Positions 9,563 to 18,212 of a stretch of 64,000 bases of DNA are shown piece after piece. The notes beneath the pieces are model-generated. The model did not search any database. It was given only the letters and a program-made list of their open reading frames with translations, and was not told where the DNA came from. This DNA is from Cyanobacteria bacterium TGS_CYA1 (lineage in GTDB: Bacteria > Cyanobacteriota > Vampirovibrionia > Obscuribacterales > Obscuribacteraceae), in assembly GCA_026129135.1 (NCBI GenBank), contig JAHCIQ010000007.1, positions 62,001-126,000 on the forward strand, written 5' to 3'. The translations under genes were made by a program, and so were the position numbers. Numbering within the stretch: position 1 is the stretch's first letter; every line of letters starts with the position of its first letter.

Positions 9563-10180
9563 TTAATTGAAAAAGCTGATTTGATTGGTTTCGCCAATAA
9601 CGCCAGCATCATACTTCGAAATTTGCGAAAGCTTCATAGCGAAGTTATAAACGCGGGGCGATGAAACAGCGATTACGTCTTGCACTGGCAAATTGTGTTG
9701 CTTGCCTTGCGTAGTCAAGAACACAAACTTATCGCGCGAAACAGAAACGATTTTGCCTTTGTATTCTCTTCCCATACGGGTCTTGATAATTTCAGCATTT
9801 TCGTTCATGGGGGCGATATCGCTGATTTTAGTACCAGCGTTGAATAAACATTTGCCTTCAACTACGACACCAGCATCAGTAGAATTTTGTTTGCAATTAA
9901 AAAGGACTCCGCTGAGTAAGTAATCTGCGTTGCCCTTTCTGAATTCTTTTGGATCGGCGTAGACCTGGTTAGGTAGTAGATCTACTCGGTTGTTAGCAAT
10001 AATGACTTCGGCCTGACTTGTATTAATAGGTCCGATTTTTTTTGTGCGTGTAAAACCGCTCAACTCTGTGACACGGCTTTCGTTGGCTGTTTTGCAATGC
10101 ACTTGCGCAGCATCGGCAGGACTTGCACTGCTGAAATACAGTGTGGCAAGAACAACCAATAAACTCGATAAGCGACGCAT
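9563..10180 (-). CDS. secreted protein of unknown function
   Basis: The longest reading starts at 10231, but the ATG at 10180 has AAGGGAGAGG 2-10 nt upstream and begins a clean Sec signal peptide (MRRLSSLLVVLATLYFSSAS, cut after ADA). The mature part (about 180 aa) is hydrophilic with three Cys residues, at least two of which could pair. It contains a YKGKIVSVSRDKFVFLTTQG segment that looks like a small beta-barrel or SH3-like strand pair. I recognise no family. It stands alone, convergent with the GAF/HD gene. Confidence 0.6.
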   Translation of the reverse strand: MRRLSSLLVVLATLYFSSASPADAAQVHCKTANESRVTELSGFTRTKKIGPINTSQAEVIIANNRVDLLPNQVYADPKEFRKGNADYLLSGVLFNCKQNSTDAGVVVEGKCLFNAGTKISDIAPMNENAEIIKTRMGREYKGKIVSVSRDKFVFLTTQGKQHNLPVQDVIAVSSPRVYNFAMKLSQISKYDAGVIGETNQISFFN

Positions 10181-10462
10181 AACCTCTCCCTTCGGCATTT
10201 CTGATGCGCCTATCGTACAACGTTGACGCATATAAGCAAGCGCAATGCTTGTTCACATTCTAAACATATTGTTGAGACGTTTACAGAATGCCGCTATTGA
10301 TGCGGGTCTTCGATTTGTAAACTTGTAAACAACACTGCTTAAAGAACTTAAAAATCGATATGGAACGGATTTCCTAATCTTAAGGAAAGATGAAGAGCAG
10401 CTATTCATGCCACTCTAAAGAGATATGCCTTAAGGTTGCCTTTATATTTCAAATAGCAAAAA

Positions 10463-11365
10463 TCAAGTACGTGGCGGACGGAGAATGAAGCGCTGAATCC
10501 CGCCTCCAAAGACCCTTTGCAATGAATCTTCTATCCATTGCTGCCTGCTCGAACTATTGTGATAAACCTTACCGTTTTCACCCACTATTCCTATATGCGA
10601 TCCCCCTCCTCCATTCTCCCATCCCGCTCTTCGAACGATGACTACTACGTCTCCCGGCTTTGCATCTTGCAGTCCGGAGTGTTTAGTCCATCCGTTATTT
10701 TCAAGAATTCTTGCAAGCCCCGCAACCCCAGCATGCCTAGCGTAGTTGAATCCGGCTTTGTTGAGAGCTGCAGAAACGGACGCAGCACAACCTAGCCTAC
10801 CGGGTGTTCCCGGAATGAATTTAAACAGTTGCTGCCCCACCGAATCCCGGGCCGCCTGAGTGATTCCATTTGTGCGATCAGATTGAGGTCTGCTAGGGCG
10901 TTCCTGCGGTTCATCAAAAACAGGTCTGGGTCTTTCACCAGGTCTTTCCTGAGGCCAAGATTCGTCTTTCCATCGCTGGGCTGGTGCCAAACAATCAGCC
11001 CGCTTGTAGTGCTCCTGCCAGTAGTTTTTCCAATAGCTATCATAGAGATGATGATAATTATTGTGCACCATATTTGGTTGCATAAAGACATCAGGACGCA
11101 TAGGTCTATTGAATGGACTGAACACATTTGGTTGCATAAACATGTCCTGCCGCATCATGCTATTTGGACGCATTTGATTAAAGTTGAAAGAAGTGGAAAA
11201 AGCAGGTAAATGCGGTCCTGAAGGGATTCTCTGGTCAGTAGTGTTTTGCTGCCTATTCTGGCGAAAGGAAGCAAAATCGTTTGGAGATATCAAATCAAAT
11301 GTCGAAAGACAAGGTCTGCACTCTCCAGAAAAATTTGCATGATTATTTTCCATACCCGCGTTCAT
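10463..11365 (-). CDS. NlpC/P60-like cysteine peptidase domain protein
   Basis: A 300-residue protein. The C-terminal third has the papain-like cell-wall hydrolase order: catalytic-type Cys193 in RLGCAASVSAALNKAG, a PGDVVVI strand, His257 in SHIGIVGENG, and a third polar residue at His269/Asn270. This suits NlpC/P60 or CHAP-type peptidoglycan hydrolases. The N-terminal half is low-complexity (Met/Arg/Pro/Gln/Asn) with repeated MFMQPN and VFMQPN blocks. No signal peptide is evident. I chose the ATG at 11365 because AAGGAG lies 10 nt upstream; the reading from 11395 lacks such a site. Substrate unknown. Confidence 0.62.
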   Translation of the reverse strand: MNAGMENNHANFSGECRPCLSTFDLISPNDFASFRQNRQQNTTDQRIPSGPHLPAFSTSFNFNQMRPNSMMRQDMFMQPNVFSPFNRPMRPDVFMQPNMVHNNYHHLYDSYWKNYWQEHYKRADCLAPAQRWKDESWPQERPGERPRPVFDEPQERPSRPQSDRTNGITQAARDSVGQQLFKFIPGTPGRLGCAASVSAALNKAGFNYARHAGVAGLARILENNGWTKHSGLQDAKPGDVVVIVRRAGWENGGGGSHIGIVGENGKVYHNSSSRQQWIEDSLQRVFGGGIQRFILRPPRT

Positions 11366-11719
11366 ATATAAATCACTCCTTGCGTGAAATTGCATAAATC
11401 AAAGCGAAGTACGACCACTCGAACAAAAAACTTCGAGCACCAGATGCGGTGACATACAACGACTGTTAGACTGCGACACCATCTAAGTGCCGTAGCCGGA
11501 AACAGACGCATGGTCCTGCTTATCGCCTAAATATTTTGAATAACGACTTGAAAGCCCCGCCAACGCCATTTGTAAAAAAATTCAGCGGGTAATCAAAAAC
11601 TCTAAGTAACCAAGCTTTTAGATCTTCAATTGCAGTCTATTAAAAGACTGGAAATTAGACAAGACCCATTTTTCATGGCGATAAGGGAAACTACGTAGTT
11701 GTTTTGCTATTCTATTTAG
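11366..11719. promoter_or_regulatory. intergenic control region with a 12-bp palindrome
   Basis: This 354-bp divergent spacer holds no gene that I can see. A perfect palindrome, AACTACGTAGTT, lies at 11689-11700, only 20 bp before the CoA-transferase start. A small hairpin, CAGTCT-6 nt-AGACTG, is near 11634-11651 and has no U-tract. A TATTCT hexamer (11709-11714) lies just before the ATG and could be a -10 giving a nearly leaderless transcript. The palindrome is a candidate repressor site; no binding family is identified. Confidence 0.4.
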
Positions 11720-13021
11720 ATGCTTGAAAAAACAATGGCTTCAAATTTCAAAGATAAGTGCACTACCGCATCTGATGCGGTATCGGCGATAAAGTCGAAC
11801 GATAAGATTTTCATTCATGCCAATGCATCCAATCCTTTTCCCCTGGTAGACGCTCTTGTAGAGCGAGCCAACGAACTAAGAAACATCGACGTCTTTCAAC
11901 TTTTGAGTCTTGGTGACGCCAAACATGCCGACGAAAAGTATCGCGATTCTTTTCGAGTACAGTCTCTCTTCATCGGCCACAACACTCGCGAAGCTGTAAA
12001 CGCCGGACGCGGCGATTATATTCCTGTATTCATGAGCGAAATTCCCGAACTATTCAAATCGAGAACAATCGATCTGGATGTAGCTCTGATTCAAGTGGCA
12101 CCACCAGACAAAGATGGAAATTGCAGCCTGGGACTGGCTGTAGAAGCAACCCTTGCAGCAGCTATGAGTGCAAGATATGTTATTGCCGAAGTAAACGAGC
12201 AAATGCCTCGTACGCTCGGTAACTGCAACATTCCGCTTGACAAGATAAACAAGATTGTCGAAACCAATCGACCGATCCCAGAACTCATATCAAGACCATC
12301 AACCGAAATCGATAAAGCGATAGCTGCTAACATCGCCACTCTTGTCGAAGACAAGTCCACAATGCAACTTGGTATCGGTTCGATTCCAAACGCTGTTATC
12401 GGTTTTCTCAAAAACAAACAAGACCTGGGCATCCACACCGAAATGTTTTCAGATGGATTGCTCGAACTCATAGAAGCTGGCGTGGTGACAAATAAATACA
12501 AAACGGTCTTGCCAGGCAAAATTGCTGTGTCGTTCGTTCTTGGCACCAAGCGCGTTTACGATTTCGTGCACGAGAATCAAGACGTCGAGTTTCATCCTTG
12601 CGACTATATAAATGATCCGTACATCATTTCGCAGAACAAAAAAATGGTTGCCATCAACTCGGCTATCGAAGTAGATCTTACCGGTCAAGTTGCAGCCGAC
12701 TGTATCGGTTCGCGACTTTATTCTGGCTTTGGCGGTCAGGTCGATTTCATGCGCGGGACTGCACGCTCACCGGGAGGCAAACCGATAATCGCTTTGCCAT
12801 CTTGCGCTAAAAACGGAAGCATTTCAAAGATAGTAACAACCCTCACCCCAGGCGCTGGCGTAGTTACTGGGCGCGCAGACGTGCACTATGTAATTACCGA
12901 GTATGGAATTGCACAATTGCATGGCAAGAGCTTGCGCGAGCGTGCCAAAGCTTTGATTGAAATAGCTCATCCAAAGTTTAGAGCCGACCTGGAACGTTGT
13001 GCATTCAAAGCCGGCTCTTAA
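11720..13021 (+). CDS. acetyl-CoA hydrolase/CoA-transferase family protein
   Basis: A 433-residue cytoplasmic enzyme of the acetyl-CoA hydrolase/4-hydroxybutyrate CoA-transferase family, which moves CoA between acyl groups. Typical blocks are present: GIGSIPNAV near residue 217, HTEMFSDG near 241 with the candidate catalytic Glu, GFGGQVDFMRG near 338 and the C-terminal ADVHYVITEYGIAQLHGKSL. The length is normal. The substrate cannot be read from sequence; acetate, butyrate, succinate and 4-hydroxybutyrate are all possible. No clear ribosome-binding site precedes ATG 11720; ATG 11735 is an alternative start. It is monocistronic and convergent with rpsA. Confidence 0.85.
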   Translation: MLEKTMASNFKDKCTTASDAVSAIKSNDKIFIHANASNPFPLVDALVERANELRNIDVFQLLSLGDAKHADEKYRDSFRVQSLFIGHNTREAVNAGRGDYIPVFMSEIPELFKSRTIDLDVALIQVAPPDKDGNCSLGLAVEATLAAAMSARYVIAEVNEQMPRTLGNCNIPLDKINKIVETNRPIPELISRPSTEIDKAIAANIATLVEDKSTMQLGIGSIPNAVIGFLKNKQDLGIHTEMFSDGLLELIEAGVVTNKYKTVLPGKIAVSFVLGTKRVYDFVHENQDVEFHPCDYINDPYIISQNKKMVAINSAIEVDLTGQVAADCIGSRLYSGFGGQVDFMRGTARSPGGKPIIALPSCAKNGSISKIVTTLTPGAGVVTGRADVHYVITEYGIAQLHGKSLRERAKALIEIAHPKFRADLERCAFKAGS

Positions 13022-13058
13022 TTTTTTCGATTCAGTTTCGAATCTGTCTCTTTGTAGA

Positions 13059-14207
13059 TTAGACAGAAGCTACTTCGTTGTTAAGAAGGTCGCTAACATC
13101 AGTACCTTTGAGGCTCAAGCTGATTTTGTGCTCTTTGGGAGCGAATTTTTTGATAACAGCTTTGACTTCTTGACCAACCTGGACCACTTCTTCAGGACGG
13201 ATATTGGTTTGATCCGACATTTCCACGGTGGGGAGCAATGCATCTACACCAGGATAAATCTGAACGAAAGCGCCGAAGCTTTGAATCTTTCTGACAGTAC
13301 CCGAAACAGTTTGACCTTCCTGGAACTTGTCTTCGATTTCTTGCCAAGGATCAGGTTGCATTTGCTTGAGACTCAAGCTTATGTGACCTTTCTCCTGGTC
13401 TACTTTCAATACTTTGGTTGTGATTACTTGACCGACTTTCAAAACATCGGATGGGTGCGATACGCGCTCCCACGAGATTTCAGAAATTGGAAGCAATCCA
13501 TCTAAACCACCAAGATCGATGAAAGCACCGAAGTCGGCGATACGGACAACTTCGCCCGATACGATTTGACCGGATTGAAGAGTGCCCAAGATTTTTTCGC
13601 GCTGAGCAGCTTTTTCTTCTTGAATAGCAAGACGTTGGCTCAAAATCAGTTTATTGCGTTTGATATCGGTTTCCAAAATCTTCATCGGAATTTCCATACC
13701 AATCAATTCTTCTGGGGTGGTGCCCTTCACGCGCAATTGGCTGGCGGGAACGAAACCGCGCAATCCATATACATCGACAACCACGCCACCTTTGACCACG
13801 TTGGAAATTTTGGCTTTGATTGTCTCGTCGTTTTTCTTGTGGTCTTCAAGCAAGACCCAACCACGAGCCTGAGCTACACGTTTGAGAGAAAGGGTCAACT
13901 GACCGTTTTCATTCTCTTCCTTCAATATGTAGAACTCGAGTCGGTCACCGACTTTGACTACATCGTCCAGTTTGTCGACTGGAACGTTTGAAACTTCTTT
14001 CTGAGGTACGAATCCTTCAGACTTGGCTCCAACGTCAACCAGAACTCCATCGCGCTCAACACGAACCACATCGCCTTTGACGATGTCGCCTTGCTCGTAT
14101 TTCTGCTGAAGCGTTTCTTCTAATAAACGTTCAAACTCCTCTTTGAGTTGATTTTGTTGGTCTGACACTGAGTTAGCTTCTCCTTTAGCCTGAAGAACTT
14201 GGGGCAT
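13059..14207 (-). CDS. rpsA: 30S ribosomal protein S1
   Basis: A 382-residue protein with four S1 (OB-fold) RNA-binding repeats. They begin at about GDIVKGDVVRVERDGVLVDV, KAKISNVVKGGVVVDVYGLR, GQIVSGEVVRIADFGAFIDL and GQTVSGTVRKIQSFGAFVQI. The third and fourth are the best conserved, as in the mRNA-binding part of S1. The N-terminal acidic/Gln-rich segment would contact the 30S subunit. Enterobacterial S1 has six repeats; shorter S1 proteins are usual in Cyanobacteria and relatives. It lies alone between convergent and divergent neighbours. Confidence 0.92.
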   Translation of the reverse strand: MPQVLQAKGEANSVSDQQNQLKEEFERLLEETLQQKYEQGDIVKGDVVRVERDGVLVDVGAKSEGFVPQKEVSNVPVDKLDDVVKVGDRLEFYILKEENENGQLTLSLKRVAQARGWVLLEDHKKNDETIKAKISNVVKGGVVVDVYGLRGFVPASQLRVKGTTPEELIGMEIPMKILETDIKRNKLILSQRLAIQEEKAAQREKILGTLQSGQIVSGEVVRIADFGAFIDLGGLDGLLPISEISWERVSHPSDVLKVGQVITTKVLKVDQEKGHISLSLKQMQPDPWQEIEDKFQEGQTVSGTVRKIQSFGAFVQIYPGVDALLPTVEMSDQTNIRPEEVVQVGQEVKAVIKKFAPKEHKISLSLKGTDVSDLLNNEVASV

Positions 14208-14670
14208 ATCTACTTACTGTAACCTCACTTGGCCTAATTTTCCGCTGCTTACCAATCGAAAGGCTCCGATGGTTTTGACCACCGCCCCAAAAAAGAGCAG
14301 AAGTCACGTAGCGAAGCTACCAAATATAGAGTAAATGTTCTAAAGACTTCAAGAGTTATGTCTAAATCATTTACCGAAATTCTGCTTTTTGTTGCAAGAT
14401 CGTTGCCAAATCGACAACTGACAATTCCCAAATTAGATGTTTGTCATTTCAGGCTCCGCGAAATTCCTGACAAGTCTTTTGTGCTCGAGAGTCGATCAAA
14501 AGTCGATATATGCAAACTCGCACCATTGCATCAATAATCCATATTCTCCGAAAACCCTTTATATAAGCCACTCTTGTAAGGTTTTTCATAAATGAAAATA
14601 AGACATTTGAGTTGCCTATAATTTTGTTTTCCGGACCCAGTTCATCTTCGAACGAGACGAGGCAGACGAC
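14208..14670. promoter_or_regulatory. divergent spacer between rpsA and the coiled-coil protein; candidate promoter at 14617
   Basis: This 463-bp region shows no gene. On the plus strand TATAAT at 14617-14622 lies 49 bp before the ATG at 14671 and is preceded by TTGCC, with only a weak -35, so it is a plausible promoter for the secreted coiled-coil gene. Near 14310-14325 a short GTAGC-GAA-GCTAC hairpin could lie in the rpsA leader. S1 leaders are often autoregulated, but nothing here proves that. The rest is A/T-rich without recognisable structure. Confidence 0.4.
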
Positions 14671-15222
14671 ATGAAATTGAGAAACAAAGCTTTGATAATG
14701 GCATTAGCCCTGTCGATGCCCTTAATGAGCATTTCAGCGACTAAGGCACAAGCAGAGGGAGTAGAAACCCAAGGAAACTTCCAGGTTGAAGAATCGAAAG
14801 AGCGCCTGAAACGCGCCAAAGCAAGATTGGACATTTCCAAAGAACAAGTCAACGCAGCAAAAATCAGATTGAAAGCAGCCGAAGCTGAATTCAAAGCTGC
14901 AAAAGCAAACTTTGAAGCGAGAACTTTAGACACCCAGGCTCAAAAGCTTTCTGAAAACTCTGGCTTGCCCGAAATTCCAGAAGCATTGATCAAACAAAAC
15001 ACACCTAAATCGATTGCTGCTGTTTACCCTGAAGCAAAATCGGCTGAAAAACAAGAAGCCACAGTTGCACCAGTCGTAACCCCAGCTGAAACACCGGATC
15101 TTTCAAGCACACGTTTGAAACAAACCGATTTCAACGCTCAGGATTTGACACCACAAGCTCAAGCACCTGCTGGTCAAGCACCTTCTCAATCGATGCTAGA
15201 GCAACCTTCAATCGTTCCTTAA
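14671..15222 (+). CDS. secreted coiled-coil protein of unknown function
   Basis: A 183-residue protein with a signal peptide (hydrophobic residues 6-22, likely cut near ATKAQA). It is followed by one amphipathic coiled-coil at about 38-88 with heptad-like Lys/Ala/Glu repeats (KAKANFEART at its end). The C-terminal half is Pro/Ala/Gln-rich and probably disordered. Such proteins often tether or space components in the envelope, but no family is recognised. It is monocistronic, with a TATAAT about 50 bp upstream and a strong terminator 30 bp after the stop. Confidence 0.65.
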   Translation: MKLRNKALIMALALSMPLMSISATKAQAEGVETQGNFQVEESKERLKRAKARLDISKEQVNAAKIRLKAAEAEFKAAKANFEARTLDTQAQKLSENSGLPEIPEALIKQNTPKSIAAVYPEAKSAEKQEATVAPVVTPAETPDLSSTRLKQTDFNAQDLTPQAQAPAGQAPSQSMLEQPSIVP

Positions 15223-15252
15223 ATAGAAGATTGATTTAGCGATAACAATACA

Positions 15253-15282
15253 AAGACCTCAGCTAAGCTGGGGTCTTCTTTT
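15253..15282 (+). terminator. intrinsic terminator, probably bidirectional
   Basis: An 11-bp stem (AAGACCTCAGC / GCTGGGGTCTT, one G-U pair) closes a TAA loop and is followed by CTTTT. It lies 30 bp after the coiled-coil gene and touches the stop codon of rnc on the other strand, so it can end both convergent transcripts. Confidence 0.85.
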
Positions 15283-15997
15283 ATACGCACTTTGCCGGTT
15301 CTAAAACTTCCAGCGCAGCACGAGCGGCTTCTTGCTCGGCGGCTTTCTTGGATGGACCGGTGCCAAGTCCTCTGGGCTCGCCAGAAACACTTACAGACAC
15401 TGTAAATGATGGTGAATGAGCAGGACCATCGTTGGACAAAACTGTATAAATAGGAAGGCCAAGTCCACGCCCCTGAGTGTATTCCTGTAAGTGCGCTTTG
15501 AAATTGTCTTTGGTTTCGCTTCTATCTATGGATGTGGCGTGCGAACCAAACAAACTCACTACCAGATTCTGCACCATGAATAAGCCCTGGTCCTGATAGA
15601 TGGCGCCAATGAGCGCTTCCAAGGCATTCGCCACTATGGACGGTTTCATCTGAACCTGCCGGCCCAACAATATATAACGATCGAGTCCCATCGAAAGTCC
15701 AATTTCAGACAAAGTTTTGTCGCTGACGAGCGCAGCTCTGATTTCGGTTAATTGCCCTTCAGAATAGTCACCAAAGCGATCTAGTAAATATTCGCTAATA
15801 ACAAATTTGAGTACAGCGTCGCCGAAGAATTCAAGACGTTCGTAATCGACCGCCCCAGGGTTCTCGTTCACGTACGAATTGTGCGTGAGCGCTTCGTTCA
15901 CAAGCCCCATACGACCGCATGTTACATGCAGTTTGGCGAGCAACTGATCAAGTTGCGTCATTCTTTTCGGTGTCATTTCATACACGCTTGTATTCAT
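15281..15997 (-). CDS. rnc: ribonuclease III
   Basis: RNase III cleaves double-stranded RNA in rRNA processing and mRNA decay. The signature ERLEFFGDAVLKFVISEYL carries the catalytic Glu and Asp residues. A second conserved Asp/Glu set is in ANALEALIGAIYQDQG, and a C-terminal dsRBD ends GTGPSKKAAEQEAARAAL. From the ATG at 15997 the protein has 238 residues, matching the family. A longer reading from a TTG at 16054 adds 19 residues with no family match. The start choice is a best guess, as no strong ribosome-binding site is visible. Confidence 0.92.
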   Translation of the reverse strand: MNTSVYEMTPKRMTQLDQLLAKLHVTCGRMGLVNEALTHNSYVNENPGAVDYERLEFFGDAVLKFVISEYLLDRFGDYSEGQLTEIRAALVSDKTLSEIGLSMGLDRYILLGRQVQMKPSIVANALEALIGAIYQDQGLFMVQNLVVSLFGSHATSIDRSETKDNFKAHLQEYTQGRGLGLPIYTVLSNDGPAHSPSFTVSVSVSGEPRGLGTGPSKKAAEQEAARAALEVLEPAKCV

Positions 15998-16376
15998 ATT
16001 AGGTCCAGGCACCACACAAGTAGCCACCGATTTCAACGCAACTCCACTCTTCAAGTCTTATAAATCCCACTTTAGAACTATCCTTACAAGCAAGATACCG
16101 TAATCAAGCTAGTTTTCACCAATTTGTAAATCAGTATTACACTAGAAAACTTATATACAGAAACTATAAAGTGAGCAAAGCTGGCTCATTACCTGTGAAT
16201 TGACGCATAGCGCTGCAAAGAGCCTAATCTGAAGTGACTATAATCAAGTCCCGATGACCAATTTGCGATGTCCTGAAGACATCAAGCTGGTATCCTTAAC
16301 AGTAACCAAATAGGTAGTTTCTCTTGAAAAGCGCCTGACTGCGCGCAAAAGAAGCGAGGAAATCAAAGGAAATTCG
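15998..16376. promoter_or_regulatory. rnc/nuo divergent spacer with candidate nuo promoter
   Basis: This 379-bp spacer lacks a visible gene. A perfect TATAAT at 16239-16244 (preceded by TGAC) is the best -10 candidate for the nuo operon and would give a leader of about 125 nt. A second, weaker option is TTGACG at 16200 with TAATCT at 16225 (19-bp spacing). In the leader, GATGTC-CTGAA-GACATC forms a 6-bp hairpin near 16267-16283. The GAGGAAATCAAAGGAAATTCG just before the nuoA ATG carries the ribosome-binding site. Confidence 0.45.
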
Positions 16377-16778
16377 ATGTACGAGTTGCAACTTTCTCAG
16401 ATATTCATTTTCGTTCTAGTAGGATTCGCTCTGCCAGCCCTTGGAATGATTCTGCTGGCATGGGTTCTGCAGTTGGTTCTGGGTTATCACACTCCAAACC
16501 CAATCAAGAACCAGCCTTACGAATGCGGTATGAAACCCATTCAAGAAGCCATTCTGCAATTCGACATCCGATACTATTTGTACGCCTTACTATTTATATT
16601 GTTCGACATCGAAATCATATTCATCATTCCATGGGCTCTGTCCACCGACCGCCTGCCTGCAATCCTGGGTAAAGGCGCCTGGTGGCTAGGACCTGCCGAG
16701 ATTGGTGTATTCATGTTCATACTTGTTTTTGGTCTAGCTTACGCCTGGAAGAAAGGCGCGCTGGAGTGGGATCCCTAA
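16377..16778 (+). CDS. nuoA: NADH-quinone oxidoreductase subunit A (NuoA/NdhC)
   Basis: A 133-residue, three-TM subunit of complex I at the junction of membrane and peripheral arms. The conserved loop [11 protein letters not shown], with its Cys, lies between TM1 and TM2, and [21 protein letters not shown] is the family block containing the conserved acidic residues. It is the first gene of an eight-gene operon, with nuoB starting 16 bp later. Confidence 0.95.
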   Translation: MYELQLSQIFIFVLVGFALPALGMILLAWVLQLVLGYHTPNPIKNQPYECGMKPIQEAILQFDIRYYLYALLFILFDIEIIFIIPWALSTDRLPAILGKGAWWLGPAEIGVFMFILVFGLAYAWKKGALEWDP

Positions 16779-16794
16779 AGGAGAATTCAGCACA

Positions 16795-17487
16795 ATGTCC
16801 CAAGAGGAAATGCAAGATCCAATCAATTTTCCAGTGGAAGAGGGGCTGAAGGACACAGTCACTCTGACCTCGGTAAGCGCGCTCACACAAGCGCTTTCTA
16901 AAGTCATATCTCCAGTGGCGAACTGGGCACGATCAAGAGCTGTCTGGCCTCTGACATTTGGAACTTCTTGCTGCGCCATTGAAATGATGCACGTTGGCAT
17001 GTCCAAATACGATATTTCGCGCTTCGGTTCGGAAGTATTCCGCGCCACCCCGCGTCAAGCCGACTTGATTATCACCGCTGGTACAATCACCCGCAAAATG
17101 GCACCTGCTCTTATTACTTTGTACGAGCAATTGCCCGAGCCCAAATACGTTATCGCCATGGGCGCCTGCACCGTGACTGGTGGCATGTTCAATGATTCTT
17201 ATTCTGTAGTGCAAGGCGTCGACCGCATCATTCCAGTCGATGTTTATTTGCCTGGCTGCCCTCCCCGTCCAGAAGCTCTTCTTGACGCGTTGTTGAAATT
17301 GCAGGAAAAAATCCGCACCGAAACTTACGAAAAGAGAGCCGCGCGCGTTTATAAACAAAGAGCCATTCGTCACGTCGACTACGACACAGGACTTCCAGTA
17401 GAACTCCTGGTGGCGCAAGCGAAGAGCGAAACGAAAGAAGCTACCGCAACTAAAGAAGAAGCTAAAGAAACCGACAAAGCAAGCTAA
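16795..17487 (+). CDS. nuoB: NADH-quinone oxidoreductase subunit B (NuoB/NdhK)
   Basis: This 230-residue subunit carries the terminal [4Fe-4S] cluster N2 that reduces quinone. The ligands are visible: Cys59 and Cys60 in [11 protein letters not shown], Cys125 in GACTVTGG and Cys155 in [10 protein letters not shown]. The segment [15 protein letters not shown] is also conserved. The last 25 residues are an extra Lys/Glu/Ala/Thr-rich tail absent from most NuoB proteins. It is second in the operon, 13 bp before nuoC. Confidence 0.95.
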   Translation: MSQEEMQDPINFPVEEGLKDTVTLTSVSALTQALSKVISPVANWARSRAVWPLTFGTSCCAIEMMHVGMSKYDISRFGSEVFRATPRQADLIITAGTITRKMAPALITLYEQLPEPKYVIAMGACTVTGGMFNDSYSVVQGVDRIIPVDVYLPGCPPRPEALLDALLKLQEKIRTETYEKRAARVYKQRAIRHVDYDTGLPVELLVAQAKSETKEATATKEEAKETDKAS

Positions 17488-17500
17488 CTGAGAAACCAAA

Positions 17501-18193
17501 ATGACAGATACTCCAGCAGATCCAAAGGAACCGGAAAAGAAAGAGGAAGCCAAAGAAGCTCCCAAAGCTGCAGCCCCCGCACCAGAAGGTGCTAAAGCTG
17601 CCCCAGCCGGTGCCAAAGCAGCACCTGCAGGAGCTAAGGCTGCTCCCGCTGCCGCTGCAAAACCCGCAGAACCAGCCGCTCCACCAGAACCACTGGAGCC
17701 TGCGTTCTTTGGCAAATTTCTCAAAGAACATGGTTTTGAATCGACTCGCTTAGCCGATCATTCCAACAAATGCGAAGCGATCGAAATTCAAGCCAAAGAT
17801 CTGGTTGGCATTTTGAAAATCTTGCGCAGTGCCGATGAGACCAAACTGAATCTGCTCATCACCATTTCAGGCGTCGATTCTCCTGATACTTACGATACCG
17901 TTTATCACCTCTGGTCTTATGAAAACGACAAAGAGCTCGTACTCAAAGTTTTGACCAAGAAAACTGAAACACCAAAAGACGGGCTGCCTTTAATTCCAAG
18001 TATTGCCAACTTCTGGCCAGCAGCCAACTGGCACGAGCGCGAAACTTATGACCTTGTCGGTATCAGATTCACCGGACATCCATATTTGCGTCGCATTCTC
18101 AACCCCTGGGATTGGGATGGACACCCGTTGCGCAGAGACTATAAACAACCAGTCGACGTGTTGAACGACAAAAACCCAATTTCAATGAGATAA
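17501..18193 (+). CDS. nuoC: NADH-quinone oxidoreductase subunit C (NuoC/NdhJ) with Ala/Pro-rich N-terminal extension
   Basis: The core (about residues 70-230) matches the 30-kDa complex I subunit: TYDTVYHLWSYE, PLIPSIANFWPAANWHERETYDLVGI and the C-terminal GHPLRRDYKQP. The first 65 or so residues are unusual. They consist of Pro/Ala/Lys/Glu low complexity with three tandem PAGAKAA-type units, predicted disordered. The ATG at 17501 is the only reasonable start and lies 13 bp after nuoB, so the extension appears to be translated. A related repeat is found in the NuoI tail encoded 3.7 kb downstream. Confidence 0.93.
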   Translation: MTDTPADPKEPEKKEEAKEAPKAAAPAPEGAKAAPAGAKAAPAGAKAAPAAAAKPAEPAAPPEPLEPAFFGKFLKEHGFESTRLADHSNKCEAIEIQAKDLVGILKILRSADETKLNLLITISGVDSPDTYDTVYHLWSYENDKELVLKVLTKKTETPKDGLPLIPSIANFWPAANWHERETYDLVGIRFTGHPYLRRILNPWDWDGHPLRRDYKQPVDVLNDKNPISMR

Positions 18194-18212
18194 CAGCTAA
18201 GCAGGAAATTCT

